Shown piece by piece: positions 15,653 through 23,643 of a DNA stretch of 64,000 nucleotides. Every line of letters begins with the position of its first letter. The stretch's first letter is position 1. The notes beneath the pieces are model-generated. The model worked only from the letters and a program-made list of their open reading frames with translations. It ran no database searches and had not been told where the DNA came from. The stretch comes from Streptomyces niger (GTDB lineage Bacteria > Actinomycetota > Actinomycetes > Streptomycetales > Streptomycetaceae). Both the position numbers and the translations under genes were made by a program. The stretch covers positions 310,001 to 374,000 of the forward strand of contig NZ_JOFQ01000011.1 in NCBI RefSeq assembly GCF_000718305.1, written 5' to 3'.

Positions 15653-16717
15653 TCACTGCTTGCTGTTGCGGGCCAGGACCAGCGCGTACGACGGCCACCA
15701 CTTGCCCGCCTGCGGGCCGCCCTTGCACGTGCCGTCCGACTCGCCGGGACGCTTGATCCAGAGGTAGGCGTCCACCAGCCCGTCACCGGTCTTCGTGGTC
15801 GGCGGCTCGCCCAGCGCCCGGCCCGGCGGGTTGCACCAGTTCTCCGGGTCGTCGCCGCCGGGCGCCGGGCCGTTGCCGTTCCGGCTGGTGTCGATGACGA
15901 AGTGCTTGCCGCCCACCATCGCGGAGAGCTTGCGGCCGTACTTCTCGTTCTCCGCCGTGGTCTGGTAGTTGGAGATGTTCAGCGCGAAGCCGTCGGCCCG
16001 CTCGATGCCGGCCCGCTTCAAGGGCTCCACCATCCGCCCCGGGTCCTTGATCCAGTGCGGGTTGCCCGCGTCGAGGTAGACCTTGGTGTGCGGCAGCGCC
16101 TTGAGCTTGCCGACGGCCTCGGTCAGCAGCGCGTACCGCTCCTCGTGGAACTGCTCCGGGGTGCACTGGTCCTCGATGTGCGGCAGCGCGTCCGGCTCCA
16201 GGATCACCGTCGTCGACCGGTCGCCGATCCCCTTGATGACCCCGTCCAGCCAGGCCCGGTAGGCGTTGCCGTCGGCGGCGCCGCCCTTGGAGTAGCTGCC
16301 GCAGTCGCGGTGCGGGATGTTGTAGAGCACCAGCAGCGCGTCGCGCTTCGCCTTCGCCGCCGCCTCGGTGAAGCCGCGCGCCTCGCCCTGCGGGTCGTCG
16401 ACGCCGATCCACTCGGCGACGGGCTGGGTCGCGATGCGGTCGATCAGCTTCGCGTCGTCCTGCTTGCCGTCCTTGCGGTACGCGGCGGCCTGCCGGGCGG
16501 CCCTGCCGTCCGGGTTCACCCAGTACGGCACCATGGCTCGGGGGCGCTGGCCCGGCGGCCCCGCGCCCTCGTCGGAGCCGTCGGACGAGGAGCATCCCGC
16601 CAGGCCACCGGCCGCCAGCAGCAGGGCCGCCAACACCGGTACGGAAACGCCTCGTCCGCCGCGGTCACCGCGCCGTCCGCTCGAAGTCCCCCCGGACCCG
16701 GGTACAACGCCGTACAT
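15653..16717 (-). CDS. GH6 endoglucanase-like lipoprotein
   Basis: A 354-residue glycoside hydrolase family 6 protein. ATG 16717 follows GGGGGGAG. The signal peptide ends in a lipobox LAGC, so it is membrane-anchored outside the cell. GH6 features include WIGVDDPQGEARGFTEAA, VLYNIPHRDCGSYSKGG with the catalytic-region Asp, TTVILEPDALPHI with the candidate acid Asp, ALNISNYQTT, and VIDTSRNGNGP. The C-terminal WCNPPGRALG and DAYLWIKRPGESDG are typical. Placed next to cslA-glxA, it is the known companion glucanase (called cslZ in the S. lividans literature as I recall) that may trim the tip glucan, but here it is on the opposite strand, convergent with glxA. Confidence 0.85.
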   Translation of the reverse strand: MYGVVPGSGGTSSGRRGDRGGRGVSVPVLAALLLAAGGLAGCSSSDGSDEGAGPPGQRPRAMVPYWVNPDGRAARQAAAYRKDGKQDDAKLIDRIATQPVAEWIGVDDPQGEARGFTEAAAKAKRDALLVLYNIPHRDCGSYSKGGAADGNAYRAWLDGVIKGIGDRSTTVILEPDALPHIEDQCTPEQFHEERYALLTEAVGKLKALPHTKVYLDAGNPHWIKDPGRMVEPLKRAGIERADGFALNISNYQTTAENEKYGRKLSAMVGGKHFVIDTSRNGNGPAPGGDDPENWCNPPGRALGEPPTTKTGDGLVDAYLWIKRPGESDGTCKGGPQAGKWWPSYALVLARNSKQ

Positions 16718-17044
16718 CCACTCCCCCCTCGGAGCACGGAACTTGGCCGGTCGCGGCAATCCTGGCACATGCGCAGGGTGCGGCGACGGCGAGTGGGTAT
16801 CCTGTTACGGTCCGCTTCCGCCGCCCTCTGTACGAGGGCCGCGCGGCCGTTCTACAGTGTGGTTCTGGCCCCGGCCCCCGGCCTGGAACGCGCGCTTCAT
16901 GGCGCCTCCCGCCGGCGGCAGGGCAACTCCCGCAGTCCTGAATCGCGGCGGTCGAGGACCGGTCGGCCGGTGGTTCAGGGGGGAGCGAACCGCCGGCCGG
17001 GCCGGGCGATCCGCTGATCCCTCTGCGCACGTCGCTCACCTCTT
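16718..17044. other. Intergenic region with a hairpin, no gene seen
   Basis: This 327-base region lies between the GH6 start and the 3' end of the sortase-like gene. The part near 16964-16999 forms a hairpin. The rest should include the GH6 promoter; I recognise no other element. Confidence 0.5.
16964..16999 (-). terminator. Hairpin at the end of the sortase-like operon
   Basis: CGGCCGGTGGTTC pairs with GAACCGCCGGCCG (one G-U) around a ten-base purine-rich loop. It lies 46 bases after the sortase-like stop on the minus strand. No U-tract is present. Confidence 0.55.
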
Positions 17045-17680
17045 TCAGGGCCCGCTGACGCCGGTCAGATACGCGAGGACCACGGTGCGCTCCCGGCCCT
17101 CGTCGACGAGGCGGAGTTCGGCGCGGCCGCGCTCGTGCGCCCCGTGGACGCGCCGGGCGTCGAACCGGCCGGCCGGCCGCGCCCGTACGTCCGCCACGGT
17201 GAACTCCGCGATGGAGCCGTCCGATCGGGCCACCCGTACGGTCTCGCCCGCGTGCAGGCCGGCCAGTCCGGCGAAGGGGCCGCGGCCGGGCCCCGTGTCG
17301 CCGCGGCCGGTCAGTACCGCCACTCCCGGGCGGCCCGGCTGCGGTCCGGAGGCGTCCCAGACCACGTCGCCCGGCCGATGGCCCGGTGGGCCGCCGCCGG
17401 CGGTTTCCGCGCCGCCCGGGACGACCTCCGCGTGGACCGTGCCCAGCGCGTCGATGCCCAGCGCGGTGGGCCGGGCGGCGGGCAGCGGGTCGATCGCCCG
17501 GGGAAGTTCCTGGAGGAGCGGGCGGCCCACCGCGGCGACGTCCCCGGTGGTGGCGGCCGACAGCTGCCCCTCGGCCGGGCCGCGGCCCCACACCCACAGC
17601 CCGAGCAGCAGCACCGCCCAGGCCACACCGGTCAGCAGCCGGCCGTACCCGTCGGCGGCGGCCAGGGGCTCATTCGGCAT
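17045..17680 (-). CDS. Degenerate class F sortase lacking catalytic His and Cys
   Basis: A protein of about 211 residues with one N-terminal membrane helix (LTGVAWAVLLLGLWVWG) and a class F sortase barrel: AVLTGRGDTGPGRGPFAGL, HAGETVRVARSDGS, FTVADVRARPAGRFDARRVHG and AELRLVDEGRERTVVLAYL. In active class F sortases the first segment reads G-H-V-D and the penultimate strand ends in T-C-G-G. Here the His is Arg and the Cys region is Asp-Glu, so transpeptidation should be lost. The gene overlaps the upstream small secreted-protein gene by 11 bases. Start is ATG 17680 or GTG 17683/17689. It may be a decaying gene or a non-enzymatic binding protein. Confidence 0.7.
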   Translation of the reverse strand: MPNEPLAAADGYGRLLTGVAWAVLLLGLWVWGRGPAEGQLSAATTGDVAAVGRPLLQELPRAIDPLPAARPTALGIDALGTVHAEVVPGGAETAGGGPPGHRPGDVVWDASGPQPGRPGVAVLTGRGDTGPGRGPFAGLAGLHAGETVRVARSDGSIAEFTVADVRARPAGRFDARRVHGAHERGRAELRLVDEGRERTVVLAYLTGVSGP

Positions 17681-17990
17681 CACCGCCACCCCGCTTCCGG
17701 AGCACGTGCACGATGCGGCCGATCACGACGAGGGCCACGCCGCCGGCCACCACGAGCCCGGCCGACCGGCCCGAGTTCATGCCGCCCTCGGACTTCCGGT
17801 CCGCCGTCGGCGGGAGGGGCCGGGTGGCGACCTGCGCGGCGGGCACCGCGGACCACGCCGCCACCCCCGCGGTGGCGGCGGCCGGGCCGGGCCGGGTGTC
17901 CGGGCGGTCCGCCGGCTGCGCGGTGCCGGCGAGCACCACGCACGCGGTGACGGCCGTGCACGTACTGACGGTGAATCGTGGTGGACTCAT
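17670..17990 (-). CDS. Small secreted/membrane protein, unknown function
   Basis: A 106-residue protein with an N-terminal signal peptide (TCTAVTACVVLAGTAQPA), a Pro/Ala-rich spacer of about 45 residues, and a C-terminal hydrophobic helix ending in RKRGG (SAGLVVAGGVALVVIGRIVH). ATG 17990 follows GGAGG at good spacing. This layout of exported spacer, hydrophobic helix and positive tail resembles a sortase substrate, but no LPxTG or LAxTG motif precedes the helix. It overlaps the degenerate sortase gene, so the two are probably one operon. I do not recognise a family. Confidence 0.65.
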   Translation of the reverse strand: MSPPRFTVSTCTAVTACVVLAGTAQPADRPDTRPGPAAATAGVAAWSAVPAAQVATRPLPPTADRKSEGGMNSGRSAGLVVAGGVALVVIGRIVHVLRKRGGGDAE

Positions 17991-18108
17991 GGCAACCTCC
18001 GGGTACTACCGAAGGTCGCCCCGGCGCTCCCCACCCGCATCCGCAGCGCCCGAAGCCTGCGCCGTCGGGGTGAGCGGGGTCTTCCGTACGGGTGGCGCGG
18101 GCCGGCGG

Positions 18109-18888
18109 CTACACCAGCTGGACGAGGTCGGCGATGGAGTCCACGACGTGCGACGGCTTGAAGGGGTGCTTGTCGATGTCGCCGGGCCCGGTCAGGCCGG
18201 TGAGCACGAGGAAGGTCTCCATCCCGGCCTCCAGGCCGGCCAGCACGTCGGTGTCCATCCGGTCGCCGATCATGGCGGAGGTCTCGGAGTGCGCGCCGAT
18301 GGCGTTCAGGCCATGCCGCATCATCAGCGGGTTGGGCTTGCCGACGAAGTACGGCGCGCGGCCGGTCGCCTTGGTGATCAGCGCGGCCACCGAGCCGGTC
18401 GCGGGCAGCGGGCCCTCGTTGGACGGGCCGGTCTCGTCGGGGTTGGTGGCGATGAAGGCCGCGCCGTTGTTGATGAGCCGGATGGCCTTGGTGATGGCCT
18501 CGAAGCTGTAAGTGCGAGTTTCGCCGAGGACGACGTAGTCCGGCGAGTGGTCGGTGAGGATGTACCCGATGTCGTGCAGGGCCGTGGTCAGCCCGGCCTC
18601 GCCGATCACGTACGCGGTGCCGTTCGGCCGCTGGCTGTCCATGAACTTCGCGGTGGCCAGCGCCGAGGTCCAGATCGACTCGTACGGCACTTCGAGGCCG
18701 ATGCGGGCGAGCCGGGCCTGGAGGTCGCGCGGGGTGTAGATGGAGTTGTTGGTGAGCACGAGGAACGGCTTGCCCGATTCCCGCAGCCGCTTGATGAAGG
18801 CGTCGGCGCCGGGGACCGGCACACCTTCGTGCATCAGCACACCGTCCATGTCGGTGAGCCATGACTCGATCGGCTTGCGCTCTGCCAC
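18109..18888 (-). CDS. HAD-superfamily class IIA hydrolase (NagD-like)
   Basis: A 259-residue cytoplasmic phosphatase. HAD motif I is WLTDMDGVLMHEG near residue 10 with the nucleophilic Asp pair, motif II is FLVLTNNSIYT, and motifs III/IV are YFVGKPNPLMM and SAMIGDRMDTDVLAGLEAGM. The class IIA cap sits between motifs II and III. The GTG start at 18888 follows AGGAG. NagD-type enzymes dephosphorylate nucleotides or sugar phosphates; the exact substrate cannot be read from sequence. It appears to be a single gene, separated by about 120 bases from the next minus-strand gene and by about 145 bases from the phosphonate operon. Confidence 0.85.
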   Translation of the reverse strand: MAERKPIESWLTDMDGVLMHEGVPVPGADAFIKRLRESGKPFLVLTNNSIYTPRDLQARLARIGLEVPYESIWTSALATAKFMDSQRPNGTAYVIGEAGLTTALHDIGYILTDHSPDYVVLGETRTYSFEAITKAIRLINNGAAFIATNPDETGPSNEGPLPATGSVAALITKATGRAPYFVGKPNPLMMRHGLNAIGAHSETSAMIGDRMDTDVLAGLEAGMETFLVLTGLTGPGDIDKHPFKPSHVVDSIADLVQLV

Positions 18889-19034
18889 TGCCGGACTCCT
18901 GCCGTACGGGGAACTGCTGCCTGACTACCGAGGGCGCCGGCCGTCGCCGCACGTCTCACGCGAAACGTACGTACGACCGACGCCCACAGCCTAAGTCAGC
19001 CGGTGGCGGACTCCACCCCCCACGCAGCGCGTGC

Positions 19035-20102
19035 TCAGCTGCCGGTGGCCGTCTTCCAGGCGTCGAGGTAGGTGTCGAGGTTCCTGTCGATGTCCTGCCA
19101 GTCCGGCTCGAAGATCTCGACGCCCTTCATGATGTCCGCGAGCTTACGGGCGTTCTCGTCGGTGGCCTTGACGTCCTTGCGGGCCGCGAAGCCGCCGCCG
19201 ACCGCGGAGACCTCCCGCTGGACCTCCGGGCTCAGCAGGTGGTCCAGGAACTTCTTGCCGTTCTCGGTGTGCGGAGCGTTCTTGACCAGCCCGGCGGCGT
19301 ACGGCAGCGCGAAGGTCGAAGGCTTGCCGCCCTTCTCGGCCGCCGGGAAGAAGATGCCCTGGTCCGGCATCGACTTCATGTTGGCGAAGTTCATCTGCAC
19401 GTCGCCGTTGGCGACCAGCAGTTCGCCCTTGGCGGTCTTGGGGGCGAGCTGACCGGTGGAGGAGGACGGGCCGACGTTGTTGGCCTGGAGCTTCTTGAAG
19501 TAGTCCATGGCCGGGTCGGTGCCGCCCAGGTCGTGCACGGCCTTGATGACGACGGCGGTGCCGTCCCCGGCCACGCCCGGCGTGGAGTACTGGAGCCTGT
19601 TCCGGTACCTGGCGTCCAGCAGGTCGTGCCAGCTCTTCGGGGCTTCCTTGAGCTGCTTCTTGTTGTAGATGAAGCAGAAGTAGTTCTTGACGACCGAGGT
19701 CCACTTGCCGTCCGGGTCCCGGTCGGCGGCGGCGACCTGGTCGTAGCCCTTGGGCTCGTACTTCTGGAGCAGGCCCTTGCCGTCCGCCTGCTGGATGAAG
19801 GGCGGCAGGGTGACGACCACGTCCGCCTGGGTGTTCATCTTCTCGCGGGCGAGCCGCTGCACGGCCGCGCCGGAGCCCGCCTCCACGTAGTTGACCTTGA
19901 TGCCGGTCTTCTTCTCGAAGTCCTTGAAGACCTTGTCGTAGAAGCCGTCGCCCTTCTCGCCCTTGAGGCCGTCGGCGCTGTAGACGGTGACTTCCTTGGC
20001 GTTCGGGTCGGCGGCGGCTCCGCCGCAGGCGGTCAGTCCGGCACCGAGCGCCAGGACGGAGACGGTCGCGGCGACCGGCTTGAGGTACGGGTGGCTGCGC
20101 AT
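19035..20102 (-). CDS. 2-Aminoethylphosphonate ABC transporter substrate-binding lipoprotein
   Basis: A 355-residue extracytoplasmic binding protein, with signal peptide and lipobox LTAC near residue 26. The opening VTVYSADGLKGEKGDGFYDKVFKDFEKKTGIKV and later SWHDLLDARYRNRLQYSTPG place it in the Fbp/PotD-like group, and the neighbours mark it as the 2-aminoethylphosphonate (PhnS-type) subgroup. It is the last gene of the phosphonate operon, 34 bases after the second permease gene. Confidence 0.8.
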   Translation of the reverse strand: MRSHPYLKPVAATVSVLALGAGLTACGGAAADPNAKEVTVYSADGLKGEKGDGFYDKVFKDFEKKTGIKVNYVEAGSGAAVQRLAREKMNTQADVVVTLPPFIQQADGKGLLQKYEPKGYDQVAAADRDPDGKWTSVVKNYFCFIYNKKQLKEAPKSWHDLLDARYRNRLQYSTPGVAGDGTAVVIKAVHDLGGTDPAMDYFKKLQANNVGPSSSTGQLAPKTAKGELLVANGDVQMNFANMKSMPDQGIFFPAAEKGGKPSTFALPYAAGLVKNAPHTENGKKFLDHLLSPEVQREVSAVGGGFAARKDVKATDENARKLADIMKGVEIFEPDWQDIDRNLDTYLDAWKTATGS

Positions 20103-20136
20103 GGCGGGTCGTGGCTCCTCGGAGGAAGGGTGCGCG

Positions 20137-20934
20137 TCAGCGGTAGGAGGCTCTGGTACGGATGCGGGAGACGCCGAAGAGCACGATCAGCGTCGCGGCC
20201 ATCAGGACCACCGCGAGGGCCGCGCCGCTGAAGAGGGCGCCCCGGTCGGTGGTGGCGAAGATCTGGACCGGCAGCGGCAGCCAGTCGGGCGGGTAGAGCA
20301 TCATCGTGGCGCTCAGCTCGCCCATGGACAGCGCGAAGCAGAGCCCGGTGGCCGCCGTCAGCGAGGGCAGCAGCAGCGGCAGCTTCACCCGCCGCAGGAC
20401 GTACGCCGGGCGGGCCCCGAGGGCCGCGGCGCTCTGCTCGTACGCGGGGTCCAGCCGGTCCAGCGCCGCGCTCACCGACTGGTGCGCGAAGGCCGTGACC
20501 AGCACGGTATGGGCGATGACGACGATCTGCCGGGTGCCGTTGAGCAGCAGCGGCGGCTGCGAGAAGGCGACCAGCAGGGAGAGGCCGACGGCGACGGAGG
20601 GCACCGCGACCGGCAGCATGAACAGCGTGTCGATCACCTTCTTGCCGCGGCCGCCCAGGCGCTGCGCGGCCAGCGCCGCCCAGGTCCCGGCGGTCAGCGC
20701 CAGCAGGCTCGCGGCCAGCGCGGTCAGCGCGCTGGTGACCAGCGCGTCCAGCGAGTCGCCCCGGGCGATGTCCTGGTAGTGCGTCAGCGTCGGCCCCGAG
20801 GGCAGCGCGCCGCTCCAGGTGGTGGCGAAGGACGCGGCCAGGATGACGGCGAACGGCAGCGCGAAGAGCGGGAGGAGGAGGAGCAGGAAGCCGGCCCATA
20901 CGGCCGCGCGGGCCTTACTGCTGTGTACGAGCAC
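20137..20934 (-). CDS. Aminoethylphosphonate ABC transporter permease (PhnV-like)
   Basis: A 265-residue binding-protein-dependent permease with about six membrane segments. The EAA loop is LDPAYEQSAAALGARPAY around residues 160-177. GTG 20934 overlaps the end of the other permease gene by 20 bases. LSMGELSATMMLYPPDW near residue 215 is typical of Fe/AEP-type permeases. It forms the channel together with the next gene's product. Confidence 0.8.
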   Translation of the reverse strand: MLVHSSKARAAVWAGFLLLLLPLFALPFAVILAASFATTWSGALPSGPTLTHYQDIARGDSLDALVTSALTALAASLLALTAGTWAALAAQRLGGRGKKVIDTLFMLPVAVPSVAVGLSLLVAFSQPPLLLNGTRQIVVIAHTVLVTAFAHQSVSAALDRLDPAYEQSAAALGARPAYVLRRVKLPLLLPSLTAATGLCFALSMGELSATMMLYPPDWLPLPVQIFATTDRGALFSGAALAVVLMAATLIVLFGVSRIRTRASYR

Positions 20935-21823
20935 GGGGCGCTCCTCCCTTGCGTCCGGTGCGGGCCACCAGCGCGCGGTAGCCGGCGTACAGCGCCACGG
21001 ACAGCGCGATGTTGACGACCGCGACGACGCACGCGCCGGTGTAGTCGCCGTCGAGGATGGCCTTGGTGTAGACGAGGACCGGCAGCGTGACGACGTCCTT
21101 GGCGCCGGTGAAGAGCACGATCCCGAACTCGTTCAGGCACATGACCAGGACGAGCGCGCCGCCCGCTGCCAGCGAGGGCAGCGCCTCGGGCAGGATCACC
21201 GTGCGGACGATCCGCCACGGCCGGGCGCCGAGCGACGCGGCGGCCTCCAGCTGCCCGGTCTCCACCTGGGAGAACGCGGCCAGCAGCGGGCGCATCACGA
21301 ACGGCGTGAAGTACGTGATCTCCGCCAGCAGCACGCCCCAGGGCGTGTGCAGGAAGTCGAGCGGGCCGCTCGCCGCGCCGGTCGCCGCGGTCCACACCCC
21401 GTTGGCCACGCCCGTCGTCCCGTAGACGAACAGCAGGGCCAGGGTGATCAGGAAGGACGGGAAGGCCAGGAAGATGTCGATGAACCGGCCGAGCGCCCGC
21501 GCGCCGGGGAACGGCACGAAGGCGACGACCAGCGCGAGGGCGAAGCCGAGCGCCAGGCAGCCGGCGGTCGCACCGGCCGCGATGAACACGGTGTTGACCA
21601 GCGCGTCCTGGAACGACGCCGCGGCCAGCACCTCCGCGTACGCGGCCGTCGCGGGCCCGCCCTCGTCCGGTGTGAACGACTGCCGGACCAGCAGGACGAG
21701 CGGGTGGAGGAAGACCAGTCCGAGCGCGGCGACGGGCGGCAGCGCCCACAGGAAGCGCGGGAGGGTACGGGCCCGCGGCGCGCGCGGGACGCCGAGGCGC
21801 GCCCGCTGGGTCACGCTAGCCAT
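20915..21823 (-). CDS. Aminoethylphosphonate ABC transporter permease (PhnU-like)
   Basis: A 302-residue permease, again with about six membrane helices and an EAA loop at VETGQLEAAASLGARPWRI. ATG 21823 is chosen because GGAGG lies nine bases before it; the GTG at 21829 would be only three bases from that site. It overlaps the ATPase gene by eight bases. The segment LVLVMCLNEFGIVLFTGAKD matches the AEP-specific permease group better than the iron group, in line with the operon context. Confidence 0.8.
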   Translation of the reverse strand: MASVTQRARLGVPRAPRARTLPRFLWALPPVAALGLVFLHPLVLLVRQSFTPDEGGPATAAYAEVLAAASFQDALVNTVFIAAGATAGCLALGFALALVVAFVPFPGARALGRFIDIFLAFPSFLITLALLFVYGTTGVANGVWTAATGAASGPLDFLHTPWGVLLAEITYFTPFVMRPLLAAFSQVETGQLEAAASLGARPWRIVRTVILPEALPSLAAGGALVLVMCLNEFGIVLFTGAKDVVTLPVLVYTKAILDGDYTGACVVAVVNIALSVALYAGYRALVARTGRKGGAPRARTQQ

Positions 21824-22925
21824 CGGCACCCGCCTCCGCGGGAAGGAGGACGCCGTCCTCGGGCGCGAAGTGCAGCGTCACCTCATCACCCACCGCGGGC
21901 GCCGTCCGGAGCTCGCGCTCGTCGGCCATGACCCGGTGCCCTGCGACCTCGACGTACAGCCGGTGGGTGGCGCCGCGCCACTGGAGTTCGGCGAGCCGGC
22001 CGCGCAGCGCGTTCGGCCCCTCCCCCAGCCCGACCAGGTGCGGCCGTACGCACAGGGTGGCCGCCGCGCCGGGGGCCACGCCCTCCGTGCCGCGCACCGC
22101 CAGCTCGCGGTTCCCGAAGGTCACGGTGGCGTCGCCGGGCCCGGCCGTGACCGGCAGCAGGTTGGCGTTGCCCACGAAGGAGGCGGTGAACTCGGTGCGC
22201 GGCGCCCGGTACAGCTCGCGCGGCGTACCGCAGTCCCGCAGTCGCGCCCGGTCCATGACCGCGATCCGGTCGGCGAGGGTGAGCGCCTCGACCTGGTCGT
22301 GGGTGACGTACAGGATCGACACGTCGGGCAGTTCGCGGTGGAGCCGGGCCAGTTCGGCGAGCATGCCGGAGCGCAGCTGCGCGTCCAGCGCGGAGAGCGG
22401 CTCGTCCAGGAGGAGCACACCGGGGCGGATGGCCAGCGCGCGGGCGATGGCGACGCGCTGCTGCTGGCCGCCGGAGAGTTCGCGCGGGTAGCGGCGGGCG
22501 TAGCCGGCCATGCCGGTCAGCTCCAACGCCTCGGTGACCCGCGGTTCGATCTCCGCGCGCGGCACTTTCCGCGCCTTCGGTCCGAAGGCCACGTTGTCGG
22601 CGACGCGCAGGTGCGGGAAGAGCGCGTAGCTCTGTACGACCATGCCGATGCCGCGCTTGTACGGCGGAAGCGCGGTGACGTCCCGGCCGCCGATCAGCAC
22701 GCGCCCGGAGACGGGCGTCACGAATCCGGCGACGGCCCGCAGTGCGGTGGTCTTGCCGGAGCCGGAGGGGCCGAGCAGGGCCATCACCTCGCCGGGCTCG
22801 ACGGTCAGGTCGAGGCCGTCCAGCACGGTGTGGTCGCCGTAGGCGACGGAGACGTGGTCGAAGCGGATGCCGGCGGCGGTCTTCGCCGCCACCGGTCCGA
22901 CGGCCGTTTCAGGCGGGGCGGCCAT
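21816..22925 (-). CDS. Aminoethylphosphonate ABC transporter ATP-binding protein (PhnT-like)
   Basis: A 369-residue ATPase. Walker A GPSGSGKT is at residues 52-59, the Q-loop is VVQSYALFPHLRV, the signature is LSGGQQQRVAIARALAI, Walker B is GVLLLDEPLSALDA and the switch is YVTHDQ. A C-terminal TOBE domain follows (ATLCVRPHLVGLGEG and a final strand-rich region), as in other anion/polyamine-type importers. ATG 22925 overlaps the phosphonatase-like gene by 17 bases. Confidence 0.82.
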   Translation of the reverse strand: MAAPPETAVGPVAAKTAAGIRFDHVSVAYGDHTVLDGLDLTVEPGEVMALLGPSGSGKTTALRAVAGFVTPVSGRVLIGGRDVTALPPYKRGIGMVVQSYALFPHLRVADNVAFGPKARKVPRAEIEPRVTEALELTGMAGYARRYPRELSGGQQQRVAIARALAIRPGVLLLDEPLSALDAQLRSGMLAELARLHRELPDVSILYVTHDQVEALTLADRIAVMDRARLRDCGTPRELYRAPRTEFTASFVGNANLLPVTAGPGDATVTFGNRELAVRGTEGVAPGAAATLCVRPHLVGLGEGPNALRGRLAELQWRGATHRLYVEVAGHRVMADERELRTAPAVGDEVTLHFAPEDGVLLPAEAGADG

Positions 22926-23643
22926 CGCTCGTCACCCCCAGCAGGGTGGGCAGTTCGGCGACCGAGCCGAGGACGTGGGTGGCGCCCGCGGCCGTCAGCT
23001 GGTCCTTGTCGTGGGCGCCGGTGAGCACCCCGGCGACGACGGAGGCCCCGGCGCGGCGGCCGGAGAGCATGTCGTACGAGGTGTCGCCGGCGACCGCGAC
23101 GCGCTGGACGGCGTCGGTGGCGCCGGTGCGCAGCAGCGCGGCGAGCACCAGGTCGGGGTACGGCCGGCCGCGCCCGCCCGCGTCGGCCGGGCAGAGGGTG
23201 AGCGGCACGAGGTCCTGCCAGCCGAGCGCGGCGAGGATCGCGTCCTGGGTGACCCGGGCGAACCCGGTGCTCAGGACCACGGTGAGCCCTGCGGCCTGCA
23301 GCGCCTCGACGGCCTCGCGGGCGCCGGGTACGGGCGCGACCAGCCCGCCGTCGACCAGCTCGCCGTACGCCTTCTCGAAGACGGCGTTGGCGCGCCGGGC
23401 GGCTTCCTCGGCCCCGAACAGCTGGCGGAAGACGGAGATCTTCGACTCGCCCATGGTGGCGCGCACGTGGGCGAGCTTCTCGGCGTGGTCGGGGGTGCCC
23501 GGCTCGACGCCGAGGTGGCGGGCCGCGGCGTCGAAGGCCTGCTCGACGAGGCCGCCGTCGGCGACGGTGGTGCCGGCCATGTCGAGCACGACCAGCTCGA
23601 TGTCGTTCTTCTTCGTGGCGCTGCTGGTCAATTCCCTCACCAT
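22909..23643 (-). CDS. Phosphonatase-like HAD hydrolase
   Basis: A 244-residue HAD hydrolase related to phosphonoacetaldehyde hydrolase (PhnX), which splits the C-P bond. Motif I is LVVLDMAGTTVADGG; true PhnX enzymes have D-W/A-AGT with a cap lysine that forms the Schiff base, and the cap here (EKLAHVRATMGESKIS) keeps a Lys in GESK near residue 73. Motif II is TVVLSTGFAR and motif IV VAVAGDTSYDMLSGRRAG. It matches the phosphonatase-like subgroup that co-occurs with the FAD oxidoreductase encoded just upstream. ATG 23643 overlaps that gene by seven bases; GTG 23640 is an alternative. Confidence 0.8.
   Translation of the reverse strand: MVRELTSSATKKNDIELVVLDMAGTTVADGGLVEQAFDAAARHLGVEPGTPDHAEKLAHVRATMGESKISVFRQLFGAEEAARRANAVFEKAYGELVDGGLVAPVPGAREAVEALQAAGLTVVLSTGFARVTQDAILAALGWQDLVPLTLCPADAGGRGRPYPDLVLAALLRTGATDAVQRVAVAGDTSYDMLSGRRAGASVVAGVLTGAHDKDQLTAAGATHVLGSVAELPTLLGVTSDGRPA

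Noticed and set aside
13255..15786. Very long antisense open frame opposite cslA-glxA
   Set aside because: It is the mirror of GC-rich codon bias; the plus-strand frames have clear GT2 and kelch homology and correct starts.
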